A stretch of 64,000 bases of DNA from the NCBI GenBank assembly GCA_044227095.1, contig JBGAFV010000001.1:3162001-3226000 (forward strand), read 5' to 3'. The translations under genes were made by a program, and so were the position numbers. Of the stretch, positions 1 to 8,599 are shown piece after piece (the stretch's first letter is position 1; the number at the start of each line of letters is the position of its first letter). The notes under the pieces were generated by a model. The model had not been told where the DNA came from, made no database searches, and saw only the letters and a list, made by a program, of their open reading frames with translations. This DNA comes from JACMLD01 sp044227095 (GTDB taxonomy: Bacteria > Bacteroidota > Bacteroidia > Chitinophagales > Chitinophagaceae).

Positions 1-1331
1 AACTTTACCAGGATTATCCGGCAGATGCATTAACCAGGATAGAAATGCTGAGCGATGATTTTAAAAGATACTCAACCTGGAATGGGAAAGGTGGTATACA
101 ACAAAAGGAAAAGATTGTACTGGAAAAAGGTATTGCAAAAGCACAGGGCTTGCACAAAAAGTTGCGCTTCTGGAATGCGCCGGATGTTATTAATAGCTGG
201 TACACTTTTATGAGGTTGGGTATTGATTACATCAATACAGATCATATTTACGCTGCTGCAACATTTTTAAAACAATTGCCCGACAGATCATACACTGCAA
301 CCTACAATTACAAAACATACGATCCTGTTTATAAAAATGACGGTACCAAAGTAAAAATTAAAAATGTTATACTGCTGATAGGGGACGGTACCGGGCTTGC
401 GCAATGGTATACCGGTTATACAGCGAACAAAGCTGCGTTGAATGTTTTTAAAATGCGGCACACCGGGCTTTCCAAAACAAGTTCTTACGATAATTATATT
501 ACTGATTCTGCGCCTGGCTCTACTGCTTTTTCTTCCGGAGAAAAAACAAACAACCGTGCAGTAGGAGTTGATCATACAGGCAAAGCACTGGTACTCCTTC
601 CCGATATTTTAATCAAACATAAAATAACCAGTGGTATTATTACGAGTGGTGATATTAGTGATGCAACGCCTGCAGATTTTTATGCGCACCAGTCAGAAAG
701 AACAAACAGCGAAGCTATATTGAACGATTTACTGCAATCGCCGGTTCGTTTATTAATGGGCGAACCAAGTCCCAAGGCAAGTACTGCGGTAATGCAAAAG
801 CTCAGGCCTCAATTTACTGTTGTTTCATCTGTTGATAGCGTTACAAACGATGCATCAAAAAAATGGCTGGTTGCAGAAAAGAAAGCGGGCCTGTCTATGC
901 TTGAAGGGCGTGGTGACTGGGCCCATCGTGCATTTGCAAAAGCCATTGGCATTTTATCGCAAAATAAAAATGGTTTTTTTCTTATGCTGGAAGGTGCGCA
1001 GATAGATCATGGCGGGCACGAAAACAAACTGCCTTATGTTACAACCGAAGTAATGGATTTTGACCAGGTAATTGGCAAGGCAATGGAGTTTGCAGACAGT
1101 AATGGCGAGACACTGGTTATAGTAATTGCAGATCATGAAACAGGCGGACTTACACTTACAGACGGCGATTACAGCAAAGGATATATAAGCGGGCAATTCT
1201 CTACTGAAGATCATACGGCTATACCTGTGCCTGTTTTTGCCTATGGCCCGGGCTCTCAACTGTTCAGCGGTGTATATGAGAATACGGAAGTGTTTAATAA
1301 AATATTAATGGCGCTGGGCATAACAAAATAA
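1..1331 (+). CDS. Alkaline phosphatase with N-terminal phosphodiesterase-like domain (5' partial)
   Basis: The frame is open from base 3 to the stop at 1331, so the gene begins before the window and the ATG at 45 is probably internal. The first ~75 residues, ending in a W-N-A-P-D...GIDYINTDH segment, resemble the C-terminal end of PI-PLC/glycerophosphodiester phosphodiesterase-like barrels. From about base 360 the protein is an alkaline phosphatase: a LLIGDG metal-binding aspartate, the TDSA nucleophile motif (Ser codon 507-509), and ADHETGGL metal ligands near the C-terminus. The family hydrolyses phosphomonoesters outside the cytoplasm with Zn/Mg. A fusion of a lipid-headgroup phosphodiesterase-like domain with a monoesterase suggests two-step phosphate release, which is inference. 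The gene lies 58 bp upstream of a GH97 gene on the same strand. The phosphatase call is firm; the N-terminal domain is less certain because it is cut. Confidence 0.88.
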   Translation, partial: LYQDYPADALTRIEMLSDDFKRYSTWNGKGGIQQKEKIVLEKGIAKAQGLHKKLRFWNAPDVINSWYTFMRLGIDYINTDHIYAAATFLKQLPDRSYTATYNYKTYDPVYKNDGTKVKIKNVILLIGDGTGLAQWYTGYTANKAALNVFKMRHTGLSKTSSYDNYITDSAPGSTAFSSGEKTNNRAVGVDHTGKALVLLPDILIKHKITSGIITSGDISDATPADFYAHQSERTNSEAILNDLLQSPVRLLMGEPSPKASTAVMQKLRPQFTVVSSVDSVTNDASKKWLVAEKKAGLSMLEGRGDWAHRAFAKAIGILSQNKNGFFLMLEGAQIDHGGHENKLPYVTTEVMDFDQVIGKAMEFADSNGETLVIVIADHETGGLTLTDGDYSKGYISGQFSTEDHTAIPVPVFAYGPGSQLFSGVYENTEVFNKILMALGITK

Positions 1332-1389
1332 ATTATTGCGGCTTATATTTATTTTCGGTAAACAATTTTAATGCCTAACGATTACTACT

Positions 1390-3396
1390 ATGCGCAACAT
1401 TTTTACAAAAGCATTCGTTTTTTTATTAGTCTTTCATATTTCAATAAACGTTTTTTGCCAGGGCACCCCTGTTGAAATAGCTTCACCCGATACTAAAATT
1501 AAACTGCAGTTTCAAACAAGCAGTGAAGATAAAAAAGCTGAGAAAGCCAACCAGCTTTATTATAGTGTTTCATTAAATGGTAAATGGTTACTAAAGCCAT
1601 CTGCGCTTAGCCTTAATCTTAACGGGTATGCCCCTTTGGGTGCAGCAGTACGTATAGTAAATGCCAGGCAGGATAAAAAAGACGAGACTTATCAGCTTGT
1701 AGTTGGTAAAGCGAGTACTGTTCGCAATCAATATAATTCTTTGCAACTGGAACTTGAAGAAACGGTTGCGCCTAACCGTAAGCTAACCATTGAAGCGAAA
1801 GTGTACAATGATGCTGTAGCATTCAGGTATGTTGTGCCCGAGCAGGAAACTACGCGGGACAGTTTCGCCCTAAAAAATGAAAACACTGAATTTCATTTTA
1901 ATGGAGATGCTACCACTTATGCACAAGTGCTGCCACATTATAAGTCGATGTACGAAAGTGAATACCTGAAACTTTCTGTAAGTGCTTTTTCAAACCAGGG
2001 AGGTGTTAAAAGCGATGTATTGATTGGTTTGCCAATGCTGGCAGAAGTGCCTGGTGCAGGCTGGCTGGCTATTGCTGAAACTGATTTGCAGGGTTACTCA
2101 TCTATGTACCTTACCAATCCCGCAGGTGGCTGGAACGGTCATACCATGGAATCAAGATTGTCTCCACGTATAGACAGTTCCGGAATGGCAGTTATAGGTA
2201 AAGGCGCTTTTCATTCTGCATGGCGTGTTATAATGATAGGAGAAAAACCCGGCGCATTGATTGAATCGAATGCCATCATGAACCTTAGTCCGGCTACAAC
2301 ACTTAAAGATACTAAATGGATAAAAGCAGGTAAAGCATCGTGGGATTGGTGGAGCGGCAGTCTTGATGCAGATGGCAAACCGGCATATACCACAGCAAAT
2401 ATGAAATACTATGTTGATTTCTCTGCAAAATCTAACCTTGAATATATGCTGGTTGATGCAGGATGGAGCAGTGGCATTGTGAACGACATTACAAAAATGA
2501 ATGGCAAAGTAGATATACCTGCATTGGTAGATTATGCAAGTACAAAGAATGTAAAAATATGGATATGGTTATATGCAAAAGCTGTGGACAGGCAAATGGA
2601 AGAAGCATTTGCGTTGTATGAAAAATGGGGCGTTGCCGGCGTAAAAATAGATTTTGTTGAACGCGACGATCAGGCTGGTATTGATTTTTATTACAGGGTA
2701 GCAGAGAGTGCTGCCAAACATCATTTAATGGTAGATATTCATGGCAGTACCAAACCATTTGGGTTAGAGAGAACTTATCCCAACGTAATGAATTACGAAG
2801 CAGTACTGGGCATGGAGCAATCAAAAGGCGGAACAAGGGACAATCCTGAAAACCATGTAATGCTGGCATATACACGTATGCTTACCGGCCCTTTGGATTA
2901 TACTCCCGGTGGTTTTAATAACGTGACACGTGAAAACTTTGTGGCACGCAGTAATGCGCCAATGGTAATGGGTACAAGGGCGCACCACACAGCTTTGTAT
3001 GTTATATACCAAATGCAATTGGGTATGGTATCCGATTATCCAAAGGCCTATGAAGGACAAACAGAATTTGAATTTATAAGAAAATGCCCCGCTACATGGG
3101 ATGAAACAAAAGTGTTGAATGGTGTGCCTGGCGAATACATTAGCATAGCACGCCGTAGCGGAAACGAGTGGTGGCTTGGTAGTATAACAGACTGGCATGA
3201 CCGAAAATTATCTTTGCCCCTTACATTTTTAAAGCCCGGAAAATATACTGCAGAAATTTATGCTGATGCACCAGATGCGGCTATCAATCCTAAACGAACA
3301 GTTATCAGCAAACAAACCGTAGACAATAAAACAGTATTACAAGCTTCGCTGGTTACAGGCGGTGGTTATTGTGTAAGAATTGTTCCGGTGAAATAG
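1390..3396 (+). CDS. Glycoside hydrolase family 97 protein, probably a retaining alpha-galactosidase type
   Basis: 668 aa with an N-terminal signal peptide (hydrophobic run ending near VFCQG), so it is periplasmic or surface-exposed. The order is a GH97 N-terminal beta-sandwich, a (beta/alpha)8 catalytic domain from about residue 290, and a small C-terminal sandwich from about 570. GH97 splits into inverting SusB-like glucosidases, which use glutamates, and retaining alpha-galactosidases, which use an Asp nucleophile. Here VKIDFVERDDQ places Asp421 at the nucleophile position and MNYEAVLGMEQ supplies Glu470 or Glu476 as acid/base, so the retaining type is favoured. Substrate is inferred from family only. 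The length is normal for the family. It follows the phosphatase by 58 bp and no SusC/SusD pair is adjacent, so it is not in a classic polysaccharide utilisation locus. Confidence 0.93.
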   Translation: MRNIFTKAFVFLLVFHISINVFCQGTPVEIASPDTKIKLQFQTSSEDKKAEKANQLYYSVSLNGKWLLKPSALSLNLNGYAPLGAAVRIVNARQDKKDETYQLVVGKASTVRNQYNSLQLELEETVAPNRKLTIEAKVYNDAVAFRYVVPEQETTRDSFALKNENTEFHFNGDATTYAQVLPHYKSMYESEYLKLSVSAFSNQGGVKSDVLIGLPMLAEVPGAGWLAIAETDLQGYSSMYLTNPAGGWNGHTMESRLSPRIDSSGMAVIGKGAFHSAWRVIMIGEKPGALIESNAIMNLSPATTLKDTKWIKAGKASWDWWSGSLDADGKPAYTTANMKYYVDFSAKSNLEYMLVDAGWSSGIVNDITKMNGKVDIPALVDYASTKNVKIWIWLYAKAVDRQMEEAFALYEKWGVAGVKIDFVERDDQAGIDFYYRVAESAAKHHLMVDIHGSTKPFGLERTYPNVMNYEAVLGMEQSKGGTRDNPENHVMLAYTRMLTGPLDYTPGGFNNVTRENFVARSNAPMVMGTRAHHTALYVIYQMQLGMVSDYPKAYEGQTEFEFIRKCPATWDETKVLNGVPGEYISIARRSGNEWWLGSITDWHDRKLSLPLTFLKPGKYTAEIYADAPDAAINPKRTVISKQTVDNKTVLQASLVTGGGYCVRIVPVK

Positions 3397-3768
3397 AGTC
3401 GATTGTCTGAACCAGGATTTTTAGGATGAATTGGATTTATGGGATTGCGGAATATGGAAGTAGAAAAATCTGCGTATCTGCGACTATTTTATAGTTTCTC
3501 GCAAAGAGCGCAAAGAAGCAACGCAAAAAAAAGCTGATTGAAAAACAATACAAGCTGCAAAATTTGCAGTTTCGAAGAAATACCCCGTGTTATACCCTCA
3601 AAAGAATTCACAGAGAAACGCTATTAATATAGCGCTGCATTTTACTACTCATCCTCAATTCCCTCTGTGCTTCTTTGTGTTTCACGTGTCTCCGTGGTTA
3701 CCACTGGTTATTTGTTTCTCGCCAAGAACGAAACGAGCAGCGAACGCAAAGAATTACTAATAGCTACT
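3397..3768. repeat. Intergenic region between convergent genes with dispersed repeat motifs
   Basis: 372 bp without a supportable gene. It contains one copy of a TGTCTGAACCAGGATTTTTA-type motif (starting about 3409), shared with 20375-20420 and, inverted, with 32345-32392 and 32618-32664. It also has purine-rich 'CGCAAAGAGCGCAAAGAA' stretches and a 'CTCTGTGCTTCTTTGTG' segment of the kind scattered between genes in Bacteroidota. I see no tRNA or clear hairpin terminator. Confidence 0.6.
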
Positions 3769-4947
3769 CTACAACTGCATTCTTATTCTCAATTTGTTTA
3801 GCCCTTTAGCAATATACATCACCGCTACAGCAAAAAACAAAGACCACACAATACCCGGAACACCATAGCGTAAACTCTTTGGAAATATAGTGATAGAAGT
3901 AAGTGAAAAAAATGAGAACAATATTCCTGGAATAATATACGTAAGCAAAGGATTGGTAGCCGCAGGTTTAAAAAAAGCTACCCATTTGTTTTTGCCTTTA
4001 AGATCTGTTAGCCAATACAATAAGCAAAAGATGATGCAGCAGAGTCCTGCAGAGTAAAGGCACCATGTTGGCGTAGCATATATTTTTGAAATTTTATAAT
4101 AAGGTCGTAATACAAACCCGGCAACAAACAATAATAATGTAAATACAGCCGCTTTGGTAAAACGTACAGCTATTGTGGTTTTTTCCGCAGGCTTAAAAAA
4201 TACCTGTGAAAGCACAATGCCGCAAAGTACTACAGAGGCATGCGCTGCATTGCCAGCTTGTGAACCCAGCCATTTCAAACTACTTTCTTGTAATCCCGTT
4301 GATTTGCAAAAAATATAAAAAGCAGTGCATGCTACAATTAATACCAGTAACAGAATAATATTTCCTTTTACCAGTTGATAAAAGATACAGGCATAAAGAT
4401 AAGCCCAGCCAATTAATCCTAATATTCCCCACCAGTGCGGACGCATACTACCGCCGTCCTCGCTGTGGTAAATAAATGCCAGTATAAACAATATAACGAT
4501 GCCCAGTATACGCAGTAGATAATGCCATGTTTTATTGGCGAAAGTGTAAACTTTCCAGGTGAGGATAGCAGCGGCATAAAATAACAGCAGCCAAAGATGC
4601 AATGGAATGCCTGTAGCGGCTTGGCTGTAACCATCTTCTCCGTTTACCATAAATAATCCCAGGGTAAGCAGGCCCAAAGAACGCCATAATATATGCCATT
4701 GCAGTTGCCAAAAGCTATCGCCTTTACTTAACCGGTTTTGTAAAGCAAAAGGAATAGACATGCCTACTATAAATAGAAAAGCAGGAAAAACAAGATCAAC
4801 AAAAGTCATAGCGTCTGCATCTGCCGGCATATGTTTCATCCATTGCGGAATGTCTCTTATACCAGCCAACTCATTTACAAATACCATTACAAAAATGGTA
4901 ATCCCCCTGAAGGCATCAATGGAAAGTATGCGTTGATTGTTTTGCAA
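3769..4947 (-). CDS. Multi-pass membrane acyltransferase-like protein (DUF5009 / heparan-alpha-glucosaminide N-acetyltransferase-like)
   Basis: 392 aa, about ten hydrophobic segments. The N-terminus carries the family hallmark RILSIDAFRGITI followed by a P-A-F-L-F-I-V-G-M-S-I-P segment, as in the DUF5009/NagX and YeiB-like families and in human HGSNAT. Those proteins are thought to move acetyl groups across the membrane onto sugars. Substrate here is unknown. The frame begins with TTG at 4947; there is no in-frame ATG nearby upstream and the next Met lies inside the first membrane segment, so TTG is taken as the start. The gene is monocistronic, converges on the GH97 gene, and has the 5-kb repeat field upstream. 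A link to cell-wall sugar recycling is possible but not shown. Confidence 0.82.
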   Translation of the reverse strand: MQNNQRILSIDAFRGITIFVMVFVNELAGIRDIPQWMKHMPADADAMTFVDLVFPAFLFIVGMSIPFALQNRLSKGDSFWQLQWHILWRSLGLLTLGLFMVNGEDGYSQAATGIPLHLWLLLFYAAAILTWKVYTFANKTWHYLLRILGIVILFILAFIYHSEDGGSMRPHWWGILGLIGWAYLYACIFYQLVKGNIILLLVLIVACTAFYIFCKSTGLQESSLKWLGSQAGNAAHASVVLCGIVLSQVFFKPAEKTTIAVRFTKAAVFTLLLFVAGFVLRPYYKISKIYATPTWCLYSAGLCCIIFCLLYWLTDLKGKNKWVAFFKPAATNPLLTYIIPGILFSFFSLTSITIFPKSLRYGVPGIVWSLFFAVAVMYIAKGLNKLRIRMQL

Positions 4948-5028
4948 AAGCGTTAGTTGTAATTGAAGAAGTGTTCTTGTTCATCCGAATATAAGGAATA
5001 AAAAATAATTTTTGTGTGGTTCGTGAGA

Positions 5029-5730
5029 GACGTATCATGGCGGCAGATAGATTATATTAGCACAGAGGTACGGCCCATAAGTGTTCAAAATGTAATTATG
5101 CTTTGCTGTAAACATTAATTAAACTATTAGGACTATTTGCTCCGTAGGAGCAACTGATGGGTAGAGATTAAAATTATAGGGCTTATTCGTTCCATCGGAA
5201 CGATTGCTGCTTTTAAATTGCACTAGCACCAGGCGTACCTACGGCACGCAACCAACATCTTGATTATTTTCTACCCATGAAATGTTCCTACGGAACATAT
5301 TTCGAACACTTATGGGTGAAGCCCATGGCTACCAACCGTTATGGCAGATAGATGGTATTAGCACAGGGCTGTACCCTGTGCTAATAATACATCGCCTTTT
5401 CAAGGCTTTGATCTGAGTCCTGCAAGGACGATGTATATCCAGCGATGGGTGAAGCCCATCGCTACAACCGTTATGGCACATACATGATATTAGCACAGTG
5501 CTGTACCCTGTGCTAATAATACATCGCCTTTTCAAGGCTTTGATCTGAGTCCTGCAAGGACGATGTATATCCAGCGATGGGTGAAGCCCATCGCTACAAC
5601 CGTTATGACACATACATGATATTAGCACAGAGCCGTACCCTGTGCTAATAATACATCGCCTTCTCAAGACTTTGATCTGAGTCCTGAAAGGACGATGTAC
5701 TCAGTGATGGGTGAAGCCCATCGCTACATA
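5029..5730. repeat. 132-bp palindrome-rich tandem repeat, three full units plus an interrupted fourth
   Basis: Units start at 5334, 5466 and 5598 (exact 132-bp period) and end near 5730. Each contains TTAGCACAGG...CCTGTGCTAA, a CCTTTTCAAGG hairpin, a GTCCTGCAAGGAC hairpin and GCGATGGG-TGAA-GCCCATCGC. ATACATCG/CGATGTAT arms enclose two of these hairpins, giving a cloverleaf-like fold. A degenerate left portion of another unit is visible at 5029-5078 and its right end at 5312-5333, with the element at 5079-5311 between them. Since 132 is divisible by three, long open frames persist through the array, but they look non-coding. Confidence 0.85.
5079..5311. repeat. 233-bp four-hairpin element, copy 1
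   Basis: Bounded by inverted ends AAGTGTTCAAAAT and ATTTCGAACACTT. Four internal palindromes: 5137-5153 (TTGCTCCGTAGGAGCAA), 5187-5203 (TCGTTCCATCGGAACGA), 5233-5249 (GCGTACCTACGGCACGC, one mismatch) and 5282-5298 (ATGTTCCTACGGAACAT). A second copy lies inverted at 33425-33656. No open reading frame of interest is inside. It could be a small non-autonomous mobile element or a structured non-coding repeat. Confidence 0.8.
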
Positions 5731-5823
5731 TAGCCATGGACATCGCCCCTCATTGATATACCGATGAACGAAATGCGACGCCACTAAAGTTCAATAGCAT
5801 TCCAATGCCCGTACCATTAGTAC

Positions 5824-5853
5824 AAAAAAAATGGCAGGTTTTAAACCCGCCAT
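5824..5853 (-). terminator. Rho-independent terminator of the PBP1A gene
   Basis: On the minus strand a hairpin (5831-5853, ATGGC..GGTTT pairing with AAACC..GCCAT) is followed by a seven-base T run (5830-5824). It lies 24 bp after the stop codon of the penicillin-binding protein. Confidence 0.75.
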
Positions 5854-5876
5854 TCATTGTATGCTTATCAGCTTAA

Positions 5877-8285
5877 TTAATTGTTCTTGTCTTTCTTTCC
5901 GAATAGGCGATTGAAAAATCCTTTCTTCTTTTTTTCTTCAGGAGGGGTTTGCTCTTTTTTTTCCTCCGGTTTTTTTTCAGGCTTGTTGGCTTCGTTTAAA
6001 ATCTTTTGCTCGTCAGGTGTAATTTTTGATTCTACAGGAACACGTGTAGTATCCTTATCAAAATTAATATAATCATTAGCGTTTCCATTACCCTGGTCAG
6101 AGCCTTCAGCTGCAGGGATTGATTTGTCAATGGCATTTTCCCAACTTCCTAAAGACTGTACATTCATATTCTCTGGTTGTAAAAACCTTGCTTCTTTATC
6201 TATGCCCAGTGTTTTATCTGCATATACTTTTTGGAAAAAATACTCCCATATAGGCATAGCCGCTTTACCACCAAAACCAAGGCCGCTTTCCAGTCTTATA
6301 AAACGGTTGTCGCAACCAATCCATGTACCGGCCAGCAATTGCGGGGTATAACCAAGAAACCACGCATCGGAGTTATCGTTGGTAGTACCGGTTTTACCGC
6401 TCATTTCTGCTGCGCCAAGCCTGCTACGTAGTCCAATAGCAGTTCCAAAATCTACAGGCCCCTGCATCATTCTTGCCATTGTATAAGCAGCTTGTTCGCT
6501 AATAACCTGTTTCATGGTTGTCTGAAAACTTTCCAGCACATTGCCATTTTTATCTTCTATACGGGTAATATAAATCGGTTTTGTATTAATGCCCCTGTTA
6601 GGGAACATGGTATAACCCCAAAGCATTTCAAACATAGAAAGATCGCAGGCGCCCAATGCCATAGAAGGGTAGGGTTCTACTTTTGTAGGAATATTTATCT
6701 GCGCAAGAAAATTAGAGAAACGCTGCGGCGTTACCTGCTTCATTATATAAGCAGATGCACAGTTTAAAGACCATGTAAGTGCGGTAGACATAGTTACCAC
6801 CGGTGGTTGTTTTCCACAAAGGGCTTTTGCCGGCACCATACCAAAACCAGGAAAATTCTGCGGCTGATTTTCTACCGGCGTTTCTGGTGTAAAGCCAGCT
6901 TCTTCTATCGCTTCGCAATACAAAAATGGTTTTATAGAAGAACCCACCTGGCGTTTGGTATCTATGTTTACGTGATCGTACTTGAAGTTTTTAAAATCAA
7001 TACCGCCCACCCATGCTTTTACTTCACCGGTTATAGGATCCATTACCATAAAAGATGTTTGCAGCATCTGCTGGTGGTATTTAATAGAATCCATTGGCGT
7101 CATCATGGTATCAAGCTCACGTTGTGCATTCCACGCAAATATTTTCATTTCAGTCTTTACATTAAACGACTTCTTTATTTCTGCTTCGCTCACACCTTCT
7201 TCTTTCATGTTTTTCCAGCGGTCGCTGTTTTTCATGGCATTCTGCAGCACATTGTCGTGTTCTTTCCAAACTTTGCCTGTCTTAAGTGAGGACTGGCTGT
7301 TTAATACTTTTTGAAGTGTAGGCATATGCCTTGCTACTGCTTCTTCAGCATACAATTGCATGCGGGGGTTAATAGTGGTATAAATTTTTAACCCATCGCG
7401 GTAAATATCATAAGGTTTGTTGGTAGCGGGGTTTATATGTGCTTTGCACCATGCTTTAATATCTGAACGCAATTCTTCACGGAAATAAGGTGCAAGCCCG
7501 GCATTCTCATCCTGCTTTTTATATTTTAGTGGAATAGGTTTTAGTTTCAGTTGTTTTGCTTCTGCTTCAGAGAAACAATTGTTTTTCTGCATTTGGTCTA
7601 TAACAGTATTCTTCCTGTTAAATGCAGCCAGCGGATGTAAACGCGGGTTATAAAGTGTGTTGCCTTTAAGCATGCCAATAAGTACAGCAGCTTCTTCTAT
7701 ATCCAGCCTGTCTGGCTCCTTCTGAAAAAATGCAAGAGAGGCATTGCGTATGCCATAAATATTATCGCTGAAAGGAACGATGTTAAGGTATAAAGAAAGA
7801 ATTTCTTCTTTGGTAAAATTGCGTTCAAGCTTTACCGCTATAACCCATTCTTTTAGTTTCTGAATAATGCGGATAATTTTGTTTTTTGAACGTTCGTTAA
7901 ACATATTAAGCGCAAGCTGCTGCGTAATGGTGCTGGCGCCACCGTCGCTTCCTAAATGTACCACCGCCCTTACTACACCTTTTGCGTCAATGCCCGAATG
8001 GTCATAGAAGCGAACGTCTTCAGTCGAAATCAATGCGTCTATTACATGTTTGGATATGTCGCTGTATTTTACATAACTCCTATTGCCACGGTCAAGGTAG
8101 TATTTGCCCATTAAAGTACCGTCGCTGGCAATAATTTCTGTAGCCTGTAAAACAGAAGGGTTTTCCAGTTCTTCCAGTGATGGCATTTCGCCAAACACGC
8201 CAAAATTCAAAAGGATCATAAAGAGGACGAAACTGCCTGCGCCAATGCCGGTAATCATCCAGAAAATACGAACTGATCTTTTCAT
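5877..8285 (-). CDS. Penicillin-binding protein 1A (bifunctional transglycosylase/transpeptidase)
   Basis: 802 aa class A PBP that polymerises lipid II and cross-links peptidoglycan at the outer face of the cytoplasmic membrane. One N-terminal membrane anchor (about residues 8-28) is followed by a GT51 domain with EDVRFYDHSGID, GGASTITQQLALN and the ERNFTKEEILSLYLN segment. The transpeptidase domain has SSIK (Ser449/Lys452), SLN in TWSLNCAS, and SGKTGTTND. The C-terminal ~60 residues are a Lys/Glu/Pro-rich tail, probably disordered. Length and motif order are normal. The gene appears to be its own transcription unit, with a terminator just downstream; a large PorW/SprE-like gene is 314 bp upstream on the same strand. 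The ATG start is supported by the anchor immediately after it. Confidence 0.96.
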   Translation of the reverse strand: MKRSVRIFWMITGIGAGSFVLFMILLNFGVFGEMPSLEELENPSVLQATEIIASDGTLMGKYYLDRGNRSYVKYSDISKHVIDALISTEDVRFYDHSGIDAKGVVRAVVHLGSDGGASTITQQLALNMFNERSKNKIIRIIQKLKEWVIAVKLERNFTKEEILSLYLNIVPFSDNIYGIRNASLAFFQKEPDRLDIEEAAVLIGMLKGNTLYNPRLHPLAAFNRKNTVIDQMQKNNCFSEAEAKQLKLKPIPLKYKKQDENAGLAPYFREELRSDIKAWCKAHINPATNKPYDIYRDGLKIYTTINPRMQLYAEEAVARHMPTLQKVLNSQSSLKTGKVWKEHDNVLQNAMKNSDRWKNMKEEGVSEAEIKKSFNVKTEMKIFAWNAQRELDTMMTPMDSIKYHQQMLQTSFMVMDPITGEVKAWVGGIDFKNFKYDHVNIDTKRQVGSSIKPFLYCEAIEEAGFTPETPVENQPQNFPGFGMVPAKALCGKQPPVVTMSTALTWSLNCASAYIMKQVTPQRFSNFLAQINIPTKVEPYPSMALGACDLSMFEMLWGYTMFPNRGINTKPIYITRIEDKNGNVLESFQTTMKQVISEQAAYTMARMMQGPVDFGTAIGLRSRLGAAEMSGKTGTTNDNSDAWFLGYTPQLLAGTWIGCDNRFIRLESGLGFGGKAAMPIWEYFFQKVYADKTLGIDKEARFLQPENMNVQSLGSWENAIDKSIPAAEGSDQGNGNANDYINFDKDTTRVPVESKITPDEQKILNEANKPEKKPEEKKEQTPPEEKKKKGFFNRLFGKKDKNN

Positions 8286-8599
8286 AAAACTGAAATTGTG
8301 AATAGTGTTAACAGCAAAAATCTTACCCGAAAATAGAGAAAGCTGTTCATTTTTTACCAGCTATCGGCTATTAGCTATTAGTTATTAGCTTTTAGCGTGG
8401 TTACTTTTAGCTTTTCTTTATGCCTATATAAGATTTTTTGTCTTTTTAGCTTTGAACCAAACAGCATTTGCACTATTAAGCCCCGGTTGCGTCGCACACC
8501 CGTCCGAACGGAATCATCCGGGCGGGCTTGTACTGTAAATCTTTATTCAGCAAATTGTCCGAAAAACTAAAAGCTAATAACTAACAGCTAAAAAAAGCG
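8286..8599. other. Intergenic region, 314 bp
   Basis: Contains low-complexity 'TTAGCTATTAGTTATTAGC' and 'AAAGCTAATAACTAACAGC' runs at both ends (about 8365-8400 and 8565-8592, roughly inverted to one another) and a GC-rich segment near 8485-8530 with CCGTCCGAACGG and CCGGGCGGG. The promoter of the PBP1A gene must lie at the left end, but no convincing TAnnTTTG box was found. No gene seen. Confidence 0.5.

Noticed and set aside
1390..3396. SusB-type inverting alpha-glucosidase
   Set aside because: The presence of an Asp in VKIDF at the nucleophile position fits the retaining alpha-galactosidase branch better.
5329..5667. 112-aa open frame with three repeats of a Cys-rich sequence
   Set aside because: It exists only because the 132-bp repeat is a multiple of three and lacks a stop in that frame; the sequence is palindromic intergenic repeat.
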